This document shows positions 1 to 5,967 of a stretch of 8,430 nucleotides of DNA, one piece after another. The position numbers and the translations under genes are program-made. The notes below the pieces were generated by a model that saw only the letters and a list, made by a program, of their open reading frames with translations, had not been told where the DNA came from and did not search any database. The DNA comes from Omnitrophica bacterium RBG_13_46_9 (GTDB lineage Bacteria > Omnitrophota > Gorgyraeia > JABMRN01 > RBG-13-46-9): the NCBI GenBank assembly GCA_001804045.1, contig MHFD01000063.1:13124-21553 (forward strand), read 5' to 3'. The stretch's first letter is position 1. Every line of letters starts with the position of its first letter.

Positions 1-607
1 TTCTCGAGCGCCCGACCTCTTTTAGCAAATCGAAATTCTGCATATTTCTGGCGCCTATCTGGATGATATCGGCGCACTTCTCCACAAGCTCGAGATTCCT
101 TAAATCCATAAGCTCTGTGACGATCAGAAGGCCCGTTTCGTCCTTGGCTCTTTTTAAATATTTCAGCCCTTCCTCTCCCAACCCCTGGAAGCTGTAAGGG
201 CTTGTCCGCGGCTTAAACGCCCCTCCGCGCAAAACCTTGGCGCCGGCTTTCTTCACCTTTCTGGCGATATCAAGAAGCAGGTCTTCCCTTTCTACCGAGC
301 AAGGCCCGGCCATTACCACTATCTCTTTGCCTCCTATTTTTACACCGTTACCTAACTCTATAACGCTGTTCTCTTTTTGAAAATCCCGCGAAACGAGCTT
401 GTAAGGCTTGAGAATAGGCATTACCTTCTCGACACCGGGAAAGACCTCCAGCGGCGCCAGGCGGATGGCATCCTCCACGCCTATTACTCCGATTATAGTC
501 CTTTCGACGCCTTTGGATACCCAAGATTTCAAGCCCATCTTCTTGATCCTGTCTACAATGTGCTTTACCTGTTCCTTTGTAGACCCCGGTTTTAAAACTA
601 TTATCAT
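1..607 (-). CDS. aroF: 3-deoxy-7-phosphoheptulonate (DAHP) synthase, type I-beta, 5' part only
   Basis: First enzyme of the shikimate pathway: condenses phosphoenolpyruvate and erythrose 4-phosphate to DAHP in the cytoplasm. About 202 codons are visible; the reading frame is open at the left edge, so the C-terminal 40 percent is missing. Residues 1-70 (MIIVLKPGST start, then a KPYKLVSRDF linker at 68-76) match the N-terminal ferredoxin-like regulatory domain of Thermotoga-type enzymes. The barrel follows with AGPCSVE (100-106; C103 is the expected metal ligand), VLRGGAFKPRTSPYSFQG (125-142, phosphate and PEP binding) and ADIIQIGARNMQNF (179-192). In this family the N-terminal domain mediates Tyr/Phe feedback. 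Start chosen because AGAGGAG at 616-622 sits 8 bases upstream. It lies 86 bases behind hisC in the same direction, consistent with one aromatic-amino-acid operon. The call is secure; paralogue identity (aroF versus aroG naming) is convention only. Confidence 0.96.
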   Translation of the reverse strand, partial: MIIVLKPGSTKEQVKHIVDRIKKMGLKSWVSKGVERTIIGVIGVEDAIRLAPLEVFPGVEKVMPILKPYKLVSRDFQKENSVIELGNGVKIGGKEIVVMAGPCSVEREDLLLDIARKVKKAGAKVLRGGAFKPRTSPYSFQGLGEEGLKYLKRAKDETGLLIVTELMDLRNLELVEKCADIIQIGARNMQNFDLLKEVGRSR

Positions 608-693
608 ATATGACTCTCCTCTGTGCTCGCGATACGCGACAAGCGGCGCGCAAAATCCAGTCCGCAAATCGCCGACCGCAAGTTGCGAACCTG
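608..693 (-). other. hisC-aroF spacer
   Basis: 86 bases, GC-rich, with TTGCG occurring several times and short palindromes (CGCGATACGCG at about 627-637). It contains the aroF ribosome-binding site. No clear terminator or promoter is seen, so hisC and aroF are probably co-transcribed. Confidence 0.5.
616..622 (-). promoter_or_regulatory. Shine-Dalgarno site of aroF
   Basis: AGAGGAG on the minus strand, 8 bases before the ATG at 607. It fixes the aroF start, which matters because a longer, unrelated frame crosses the same bases. Confidence 0.75.
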
Positions 694-1794
694 CTATAAT
701 ATCTTCTTAAGAGCCCTGATAAACCTGCGATTCTCGTCCATTGTCCCTATAGTTACCCTGATAAAATTGTTAAGCCTCCATGGGGACATCTCTCTTACGA
801 TAACGCCGTGTTCCAAAAGTTTTTTATACACATCTTTCGACTGCTTACCCATATCAATCAATATGAAATTGGTCACACTGGGTATATACCCTATTCCCAA
901 GGAATCCAGTTTCTTATACAGAAAAAATTTTCCTTTTTTAACAAGCCTCAACGTCCTTTCTATGTGCCTTTTATCATCCAGAGCGGCTAAAGCCGCCTCC
1001 TGTGCCACGGAATTCACGTTGAACGGCTCTCTCACCCTGTTCAAACAATCTATAATAGATCTCTTCGCGACCCCATAACCTACCCTTGCGCCGGCAAGAC
1101 TGTATATCTTCGAGAAACTTCTGGTCACGATAATATTTTTGCCTTTTCCGCTGGGTGCAGACAAATACTTTATTGTATCCGGATAATCGCTTACGTCTTT
1201 TGCGAATTCAAAGTATGCCTCGTCAAAATAGAGTATGGTATCCCTGGGCGCCCTGGAGATAAGGAAATTTATCTCTTTTTTTGTAACGTATGTCCCTGTA
1301 GGGTTATCGGGATTGGCTATAAAGATAACCTTAGTCTTGTCTGAAATAAGACGCACTATTCCGGGAATGTCGTATCTAAAATTCTTGAGAGGAACGAATT
1401 TTACCTTCGCGCCTTCAATCTGCGATGCTATCTCATATATAAGAAAAGTGGGCCTGGCGATGATAACCTCTTCATCGCTTCTGAGAAAAGCCCGAAGCGT
1501 CAGGACGATGATCTCATCGGAGCCGTTGCCGATTATTACATTATCCGGGCTCATCCTGAAACGATCGGCCAAAGCCCTTTTAAGATAAAAGCAGTTGCCG
1601 TCCGGATAACGATTAAGGGACATAAGCGCTCTCTTTGCCGCGCGGACGACTTTCTTTGAAGGCGGCAGGGCATTTTCGTTCGAGGCAAGCTTGACAGCCG
1701 ATTTAAGCCTCAATTCCCTCTTTACCTCTTCAATGGGCTTACCGGGTATGTATGACTTTATTTTTAAAATGCTCTCTTTTGCTAACTTTTCCAT
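694..1794 (-). CDS. hisC: Histidinol-phosphate / aromatic aminotransferase (PLP, fold type I)
   Basis: 366 residues, the normal length for HisC. It transfers an amino group between glutamate and imidazole-acetol phosphate; many HisC enzymes also transaminate phenylpyruvate and 4-hydroxyphenylpyruvate. Visible motifs: LASNENALPPS near 37-46 (substrate-end signature), GNGSDEII at 89-96 (PLP phosphate), ANPDNPTGT at 160-168, YFDEAYFEF at 189-197 with the PLP-pyridine Asp at D191, TRSFSKIYSLAGARVGYG at 224-241 with the Schiff-base lysine at K229, and NFIRVTIG at 343-350 with the carboxylate-binding Arg R346. All key residues are present. No other histidine gene is in view; the neighbours are pheA and aroF, so a role in the last step of Phe/Tyr synthesis is likely (inference). 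The Shine-Dalgarno site is weak (AAGAG about 7 bases before ATG). Alternative name: aromatic aminotransferase of the HisC family. Confidence 0.94.
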   Translation of the reverse strand: MEKLAKESILKIKSYIPGKPIEEVKRELRLKSAVKLASNENALPPSKKVVRAAKRALMSLNRYPDGNCFYLKRALADRFRMSPDNVIIGNGSDEIIVLTLRAFLRSDEEVIIARPTFLIYEIASQIEGAKVKFVPLKNFRYDIPGIVRLISDKTKVIFIANPDNPTGTYVTKKEINFLISRAPRDTILYFDEAYFEFAKDVSDYPDTIKYLSAPSGKGKNIIVTRSFSKIYSLAGARVGYGVAKRSIIDCLNRVREPFNVNSVAQEAALAALDDKRHIERTLRLVKKGKFFLYKKLDSLGIGYIPSVTNFILIDMGKQSKDVYKKLLEHGVIVREMSPWRLNNFIRVTIGTMDENRRFIRALKKIL

Positions 1795-1882
1795 TTTACT
1801 CTTTGACTTTAACTAGGTTTCGCGTATATATGAAAAGTATAAACGCCCCATGCGGGCAATCTGCGTAAATCCGCCTTACAGA
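1795..1882 (-). other. pheA-hisC spacer
   Basis: 88 bases. The minus strand holds a short GCCC/GGGC hairpin followed by GTTTATACTTTT, which could be read as a weak terminator or as a TATACT -10 box; no matching -35 sits at 16-18 bases. I leave its role open. Confidence 0.35.
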
Positions 1883-2947
1883 TCACTTACCCACCGGATA
1901 TGACCCAAGCACTTTGATATAAGTACATCCCTTTTCTAGCTCTGACAACGCCTTTTTAGTCTTTGCATCCTTATAGTGGCCCTCCAGATCCACAAAGAAA
2001 TAATATTCCCAGGCCTTCAGGCGAGAAGGCCTGGATTCTATCTTAGTAAGGGTTATGCCGTTCTTTTTGAAAGGAACCAGCATATCGTGGAGCGCCCCAA
2101 CCCTATCCTTAATGGAAAACATTATGGACGTTTTGTCATTTCCCGTAGGTTCCGCCAAACTCGTGCCGATAACAAGAAACCTCGTGACATTATGGGCCGT
2201 GTCCTCGATGCCGCTCTCTAAAATCCGGAGTCCGTATTTTTTGGCGGCCAGGAGACTGGCTATGCACGCCGTGTCTTTACCTTTAGAGCTGAGTTGCGCG
2301 GCCTTTGTCGTGCTGGAAACCTCTACAAGTTCCGCCATCGGGATATTCTTCTCGATCCACCGCCTGCACTGTGCGAAAACCTGGGGATGAGAATAAACTT
2401 TCTTGATCCTTTTAAGGTCCCTGACCTTGCCGAGCAGATTATGGGAGATTTCAAGATATATCTCCGAGCATATCTTAAGGTTCGAATCCACGAACATATC
2501 GAATGTGTAATTTACGGCGCCCTCTATGGAATTCTCTATCGGCGCGACTCCATAGTCAGCTCTTCCTTTTTCTACCTCGGTAAACACCTCTCCAATGCCG
2601 CTGCATTCCACATAATCGACGCTCGAACCGAATTTGCTAAGAGCGGCCAAATGGGTAAACGTAAGCGGTGGCCCCAAATATGTCACTTTCGTAGGTCTCT
2701 CAAGGCTTAACGAACCGGACATGATCTCCCTGTAGATGGCTCTTAAGGACTGGTCGGAAAGCGGGCCCTTATTCTGCTTCAATACATTCTCATAAATCTC
2801 TTTCTCTCTGTGCGGGGTATAGACATCCAGTTTTAACCTCTTCTTTATCTTCCTTATCTCTAAGGTCGTTTTGGCGCGTCTATTCAAAAGATCTACTATT
2901 TTTGCGTCAATGCGATCTATTTTACGCCGAACTTCGGTCAGGCGCAT
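1883..2947 (-). CDS. pheA: Bifunctional chorismate mutase / prephenate dehydratase (P-protein) with ACT domain
   Basis: Converts chorismate to prephenate and then to phenylpyruvate. 354 residues from the chosen start, typical for AroQ-PDT-ACT proteins. Order: helical AroQ chorismate mutase at about 1-80 (VRRKIDRIDAKIVDLLNRRA, then a basic helix and YTPHREKEIYENV), prephenate dehydratase at about 88-265 (VTYLGPPLTFTHLAA, GVAPIENSIEGAVNYT, YSHPQVFAQCR, HNVTRFLVIG with the catalytic TRF at 255-257), and an ACT domain at about 272-350 with GALHDML (284-290) and ESRP (304-307), the motifs that bind Phe; feedback inhibition is therefore expected. The frame is open back to 3034, but that N-terminal extension is a basic read-through of scpB. 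A strong AAAGGAGG at 2957-2964 is 9 bases before this ATG and only 3 bases before another ATG at 2953, so this start is preferred. It overlaps the end of scpB by 26 bases. Confidence 0.96.
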   Translation of the reverse strand: MRLTEVRRKIDRIDAKIVDLLNRRAKTTLEIRKIKKRLKLDVYTPHREKEIYENVLKQNKGPLSDQSLRAIYREIMSGSLSLERPTKVTYLGPPLTFTHLAALSKFGSSVDYVECSGIGEVFTEVEKGRADYGVAPIENSIEGAVNYTFDMFVDSNLKICSEIYLEISHNLLGKVRDLKRIKKVYSHPQVFAQCRRWIEKNIPMAELVEVSSTTKAAQLSSKGKDTACIASLLAAKKYGLRILESGIEDTAHNVTRFLVIGTSLAEPTGNDKTSIMFSIKDRVGALHDMLVPFKKNGITLTKIESRPSRLKAWEYYFFVDLEGHYKDAKTKKALSELEKGCTYIKVLGSYPVGK

Positions 2948-3611
2948 TTTCATCGACCTCCTTTCCGTCCGTATGATCATCTTGTGTTTCGTTGCCTGAC
3001 GGCGCAGGCGTGCTTTCATAAGCTGTCTTCTCATTTGCCGTCGTATTTTCTATCTCTAACTGTATGACTTCCTCCTTGCCAAAATCCAAATCGCGCTGGT
3101 CGAATTCGCGGAGTTTCGGCAATTGCTCCAGTCCCTTCAAACCGAAACGCTTCAGAAACTCATCTGTCGTGCCGTATGTAATCGGTCTTCCCGGCGCATC
3201 CTTTCTTCCCCTTATCTTTATAAGGTCTTTGTCCAGCAAAGTCTTTATGACACCGTCCACGTTAACACCTCTTATGCCTTCTATCTCGCTGCGGGTTATC
3301 GGCTGCCTATAAGCGATGATAGCCAGCGTCTCCAGCGCAGGCGTCGAAAGCCTTGTCTCTTCACGTTTAAACAATTTATTAATCCATGGGGCGAATTCCG
3401 GATTTGTGACTATCTGATAACCGCCGGCCAACTCGGCTATCCCAAAACTCCTCCCTTGCTTGACATAGTCATCGCGCAACTGCTCAACGGCCTCTCTTAT
3501 CTGATCCTCCTCCAATCCATCAAGCGCTTGCTTTAAGTCCTTTACCGCGATCGGATTTTCGCTTACAAAAAGAAGCGCCTCTATTATTCGCTTGATCATC
3601 GATTCTGCCAT
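2922..3611 (-). CDS. scpB: Segregation and condensation protein B (ScpB)
   Basis: 229 residues. ScpB dimers bind ScpA (kleisin) and regulate the SMC ATPase in chromosome condensation and segregation. The two winged-helix domains are at about 5-85 (IIEALLFVSENPIAVKDL opening) and 88-165. The second holds the family signature: LSTPALETLAIIAYRQPITR (88-107), EIEGIRGVNVDGVIKTL (109-125), and GRPITYGTTDEFLKRFGL (141-158). Residues from about 179 to the end form an acidic, Thr/Asn/Asp-rich tail that looks disordered; such tails are common and poorly conserved, and here its last codons carry the pheA ribosome-binding site and start. The ATG at 3611 is preceded only by a weak GGGA about 11 bases away; a second in-frame ATG at codon 5 has no better site. 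It is the first gene after a 473-base gap, so it probably needs its own promoter (inference), although none stands out. Confidence 0.96.
   Translation of the reverse strand: MAESMIKRIIEALLFVSENPIAVKDLKQALDGLEEDQIREAVEQLRDDYVKQGRSFGIAELAGGYQIVTNPEFAPWINKLFKREETRLSTPALETLAIIAYRQPITRSEIEGIRGVNVDGVIKTLLDKDLIKIRGRKDAPGRPITYGTTDEFLKRFGLKGLEQLPKLREFDQRDLDFGKEEVIQLEIENTTANEKTAYESTPAPSGNETQDDHTDGKEVDENAPDRSSA
2957..2964 (-). promoter_or_regulatory. Strong Shine-Dalgarno site of pheA, inside scpB
   Basis: AAAGGAGG on the minus strand, the strongest ribosome-binding site in the window, lies within the last codons of scpB. Spacing is 9 bases to the ATG at 2947 and 3 bases to the in-frame ATG at 2953. 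It decides the pheA start and suggests that pheA is re-initiated at a high rate instead of depending only on ribosomes finishing scpB. Confidence 0.8.
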
Positions 3612-3660
3612 TTTATGCTTTTCCCATACCCTGCTGTTACGACGGGCAAATTGAAAAATG

Positions 3661-3710
3661 TTTCTTAAGGTTTCTTGATGTTGCTTAATGTTTCTTAAAG
3701 TTGCTTATAT
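3661..3710. repeat. Five tandem decamers, TTTCTTAAKG type
   Basis: Units, each exactly 10 bases: TTTCTTAAGG, TTTCTTGATG, TTGCTTAATG, TTTCTTAAAG, TTGCTTATAT. The period is constant and the substitutions are scattered, so this is an old tandem array or a selected one. It lies 50 bases upstream of scpB. Confidence 0.8.
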
Positions 3711-3714
3711 ATAG

Positions 3715-3780
3715 CGAAATTCGACAGACTACATTCGTGATTCCTATACGAATTTCGAATTACTAATAACGAATTTCACG
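3715..3780. repeat. ATTCG/CGAAT inverted and direct motifs
   Basis: CGAAATTCG at 3715-3723, ATTCGTG near 3734, and ACGAATTTC twice, at 3748-3756 and 3769-3777, 21 bases apart. The motif is nearly self-complementary, so copies can pair with each other in either strand. Confidence 0.55.
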
Positions 3781-3824
3781 TAACCTACGTTGTCCATGTC
3801 TTCCAATCAATTTAAATGGGTTTC

Positions 3825-3920
3825 GTTTCAATGTATTTCCACCGTATTTCAATCGCATTTCCATCGTATTTCAATCCGTTTCAATAAGTATCCGTAAGTT
3901 TCAATGAATTTCAATTAGTT
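3825..3920. repeat. About nine degenerate 8- to 12-base units with core TTTCAAT
   Basis: Successive units begin at 3825 (GTTTCAATGTA), 3836 (TTTCCACCGTA), 3847 (TTTCAATCGCA), 3858 (TTTCCATCGTA), 3869 (TTTCAATCCG), 3879 (TTTCAATAAGTA), 3891 (TCCGTAAG, eroded), 3899 (TTTCAATGAA) and 3909 (TTTCAATTAG). The first four are 11 bases, alternating TTTCAAT and TTTCCA cores; later ones are 8-12. The reverse complement core is ATTGAAA. There are no unique spacers, so it is not CRISPR. Confidence 0.8.
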
Positions 3921-3930
3921 TCTTCCTATG

Positions 3931-3958
3931 AGCTAAGAGCTATGAGCCATGAGCTGCG
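3931..3958. repeat. Four tandem 7-mers, AGCTATG type
   Basis: AGCTAAG, AGCTATG, AGCCATG, AGCTGCG in direct succession, preceded by a CCTATG remnant. This is a third repeat family, with a different unit length, within the same gap. Confidence 0.7.
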
Positions 3959-4066
3959 TAACGTGCCATCCCGAATCGTCCTACGTCCGAGCGACCCAGA
4001 CCTTTCAGTAGGACAATACTCTGACAGAAAGGGCTGGGGAGCGGTCGTCCCACGTCCTGCGTAACG
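3954..4066. repeat. Hairpin flanked by two pairs of direct repeats
   Basis: The inverted repeat CCCAGACCTTTC (3995-4006) and GAAAGGGCTGGG (4027-4038) pairs at 11 of 12 positions around a 20-base loop, within which AGTA and TACT can also pair. Outside it, TCGTCCTACGTCC (3976-3988) recurs as TCGTCCCACGTCC (4045-4057), and CTGCGTAACG occurs exactly at 3954-3963 and 4057-4066. There is no T-run after the hairpin on either strand, so it is not a standard intrinsic terminator for scpA, although a structural or mRNA-end role remains possible. Confidence 0.7.
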
Positions 4067-4084
4067 AGCAAATAGTCAGTGCCC

Positions 4085-4843
4085 CTAACCCCTCTGCCAT
4101 TCGGGGTTTTTTAATACCTCTATCTCACAGAAAGGAGCGCTCTGCCTTATAACCACTTCCTTTAGTTTCACCAACTCCAAAAGGGCCATGAATATAGCTA
4201 TGATCTCGTTTTTGCTTTTTGCTATTTTCCCGCCCGAGCCGGGTACGCCTTCTGTGTAAAAAAGCTGGCTAAAATAAATTGTCGTCTTGTCGACCAGAAT
4301 GTGCAGTATTTCGTGGATCTTCTCGCTGACGGTAAACTCATCCCTTACGACCTGGTAGAACACCTCTTTCGGGATCTCCTTTAGGACCTTGCTAAAAGCC
4401 GTTATAAGGTCGAACAGGCTCGCTTCAAAGTACGGTTTTTCATCCACTAATTGCGGGTCCTGCATGACATTTAAACGCGAAAAAGTGTCTCGTTGTCTTA
4501 GCTGCATCCCTTTAAGGTCGCTTGCCGCTTCTTTGAATCTCTTATATTCGATGAGTTTCCTCACAAGCTCTTCCCTGGGATCGGCTTCCTCCGCCATATC
4601 CTCTTCAGTGCTCTCGATAGGCAAGAGCATCCTGCTTTTTATATGCATCAAAGTCGCCGCCATCAAGATAAATTCACCCGCTATATCCAGGTCTAACAGC
4701 TTCATCACCTCCAAATAATCAAGGTATTGGTCCGTAATCTTGGAGATGGGTATATCGTATATGTTGATCTCTTCTTTCTTGATAAGATATAATAATAGAT
4801 CGAGCGGTCCTTCGAATATAGGTAGCTGTACTTTATATGTCAT
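4085..4843 (-). CDS. scpA: Segregation and condensation protein A (ScpA, kleisin)
   Basis: 252 residues, the usual bacterial ScpA length. The kleisin subunit bridges the SMC head domains and binds a ScpB dimer. The N-terminal signature FEGPLDLLLYLIKKEEINIYD is at about 10-30, followed by ISKITDQYLDYLE and EFILMAATLMHIKSRMLLP (57-75), an acidic linker (78-92, EEDMAEEADPREE), the EYKRFKEAA helix (99-107) that leads into the ScpB-binding middle, and a C-terminal winged helix at about 173-245 (IIAIFMALLELVKLKEV) that contacts the SMC cap. All parts are intact. It follows trpS by 54 bases in the same direction. The start has only a poor AAGAAG-like site upstream, so translation may rely partly on the trpS message. 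On the other side a 473-base repeat-filled gap separates it from scpB. Confidence 0.96.
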   Translation of the reverse strand: MTYKVQLPIFEGPLDLLLYLIKKEEINIYDIPISKITDQYLDYLEVMKLLDLDIAGEFILMAATLMHIKSRMLLPIESTEEDMAEEADPREELVRKLIEYKRFKEAASDLKGMQLRQRDTFSRLNVMQDPQLVDEKPYFEASLFDLITAFSKVLKEIPKEVFYQVVRDEFTVSEKIHEILHILVDKTTIYFSQLFYTEGVPGSGGKIAKSKNEIIAIFMALLELVKLKEVVIRQSAPFCEIEVLKNPEWQRG

Positions 4844-4897
4844 TATAATTCTTCTTATACGAGCCGGCGAGAGGCGGCTTGCGCGGAATCTTGTATT

Positions 4898-5887
4898 TTA
4901 CAAATCGTGAAAAATACCGACTTTTTTCCGGACCTCGCTCATAGTCTGCGAAGTGATATCCCTCGCCTTTTCATTCCCTTTTCTTAATATATCCGTAAGC
5001 GCAGCTTTATCGTCGAGAAGCTTTTCCCTTTTTCTACGTATAGGCTCCAGCCTTTGGATAAGAATATCGGTTAAGGCTTCCTTGCATTTTATACAACCCC
5101 TTTTACCCTCGGAGCAGGTGCTGAATATTTCATCAGACATTTCAGGGGCAAATACTTTATAGTAATTGCACACGGTGCAGACTTGCGGATGCCCTATATC
5201 GTCTAAACGGATCTTTTTTGGGTCGGTTATCATAGCCATAACAGACTTTTTTATTGTATGCGGGTTATCCGAAAGAGTGATGAAATTCCTGAAAGATTTC
5301 GACATCTTTCTATTGTCAATTCCCAAAAGTTTAGGCGTTGCCGTAAGCAATGTCTCCGGTTCGGGAAAAAGTTTTCCATAAAGATTGTTAAATTTTCGCG
5401 CTATTTCCCGCGTCAATTCAAGATGGGCCGCTTGGTCTATCCCAACAGGCACCACCTGAGCCCTGTATACCAATATATCCGATGCCTGAAGCACGGGATA
5501 TCCCAGGAATCCGTATGTCATAAGATTGCGGCCGCTCATCTCCCTAAGCTGCTCCTTATAAGTAGGGTTCCTTTCCAACAAAGGCAGCGGCACAAAACAG
5601 GAAAAAACCATATCGAGCTCCAGATGCTCTTTTACATGCGATTGCACAAATACCGTGCTTCTCTTAGGGTCGATCCCGCAGCTTATCCAATCCGCCAACA
5701 TCTCTATCGAGTTCTTCTCGATATTCTTCGGATCCTCGTACTCGCTCATGAGGGCATGCCAATCCGCGACCATATAAAAGCATTCGAATTTCTCCTGGAG
5801 TTTTATCCAATTGTCCAAAGCGCCCACCAGATGACCGAGGTGCAGATTGCCTGTAGGCCTCATACCGCTAAGTAATTTTTTTTGCAT
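4898..5887 (-). CDS. trpS: Tryptophanyl-tRNA synthetase, class Ic, with probable Fe-S-type Cys cluster
   Basis: 329 residues, normal for bacterial TrpRS. It charges tRNA-Trp with tryptophan using ATP. The Rossmann fold begins at SGMRPTGNLHLGHLVGAL (7-24) with the HIGH motif as HLGH (16-19); DWHAL is at 42-46, GYPVLQASDILVY at 129-141, VGIDQAAHLELTREIA (148-163) in the Trp/ATP pocket, and the KMSKS loop at 194-198. In the anticodon-side region five cysteines occur: C237, C240, C258, C265, C268. The last three have C-x6-C-x2-C spacing, and with C237 they resemble the [4Fe-4S] motif described for Thermotoga maritima TrpRS; here the first interval is 20 instead of 22 residues. The start has GGAG at 5896-5899, 8 bases before ATG. 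The gene follows infB after a 209-base gap with possible RNA structure, where rbfA is found in many other bacteria. Confidence 0.97.
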   Translation of the reverse strand: MQKKLLSGMRPTGNLHLGHLVGALDNWIKLQEKFECFYMVADWHALMSEYEDPKNIEKNSIEMLADWISCGIDPKRSTVFVQSHVKEHLELDMVFSCFVPLPLLERNPTYKEQLREMSGRNLMTYGFLGYPVLQASDILVYRAQVVPVGIDQAAHLELTREIARKFNNLYGKLFPEPETLLTATPKLLGIDNRKMSKSFRNFITLSDNPHTIKKSVMAMITDPKKIRLDDIGHPQVCTVCNYYKVFAPEMSDEIFSTCSEGKRGCIKCKEALTDILIQRLEPIRRKREKLLDDKAALTDILRKGNEKARDITSQTMSEVRKKVGIFHDL

Positions 5888-5895
5888 CTTGACCG

Positions 5896-5899
5896 CTCC
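5896..5899 (-). promoter_or_regulatory. Shine-Dalgarno site of trpS
   Basis: GGAG on the minus strand, 8 bases before the ATG at 5887. It supports the start immediately ahead of the conserved N-terminal SGMRPTG motif. Confidence 0.65.
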
Positions 5900-5944
5900 A
5901 AATCCACTCTAGGGTAAATAAAAACCGGAAAAGCCCATGGCATG

Positions 5945-5967
5945 AAAAAAAACAACTCTCTTTGCTG
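5945..5967 (-). terminator. Weak terminator-like element ahead of trpS
   Basis: CAGC, a 7-base loop AAAGAGA, GTTG, then eight T (5952-5945). The stem is only 4 bp with one G-T pair, too weak alone for a confident intrinsic terminator; it could be a pause or attenuation site if the upstream stem at 5971-6008 contributes. Confidence 0.25.

Larger units (their letters stand above)
3612..4084. other. 473-base non-coding island of degenerate short repeats between scpA and scpB
   Basis: No open frame of note and no recognisable RNA gene. The stretch is a patchwork: five exact-length decamers (3661-3710), an AT-rich part with ATTCG/CGAAT motifs in both orientations (3715-3780), about nine 8- to 12-base TTTCAAT-type units (3825-3920), four 7-mers (3931-3958), and a hairpin flanked by two pairs of direct repeats (3954-4066). 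It splits scpA from scpB, genes that are usually close or overlapping, while the rest of the block is compact. It is likely an intergenic repeat locus; whether it contains the scpB promoter cannot be told by eye. Confidence 0.8.

Noticed and set aside
348..653. 101-codon minus-strand frame at the aroF start
   Set aside because: It is an out-of-frame shadow; the true aroF frame runs from 607 through the left edge with full family motifs.
623..1078. 151-codon plus-strand frame, and other long plus-strand frames such as 5258-5875 and 7808-8194
   Set aside because: All lie antisense to well-supported genes and encode low-complexity or unrecognisable sequence.
2948..3034. Longer pheA with a 29-residue basic N-terminal extension
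   Set aside because: Those codons lie inside scpB, lack a Shine-Dalgarno site, and would precede the normal AroQ start; the strong site at 2957-2964 marks the real start.
3825..3920. CRISPR-like repeat array
   Set aside because: Units are only 8-12 bases, degenerate and contiguous without unique spacers; no cas gene is nearby.
3995..4038. Intrinsic terminator of scpA
   Set aside because: The inverted repeat is good but no T-run follows on the minus strand and the loop is 20 bases long.
4861..4880. AGCCG/CGGCT hairpin between trpS and scpA
   Set aside because: Only 5 bp with no T-run; too weak to call a terminator.
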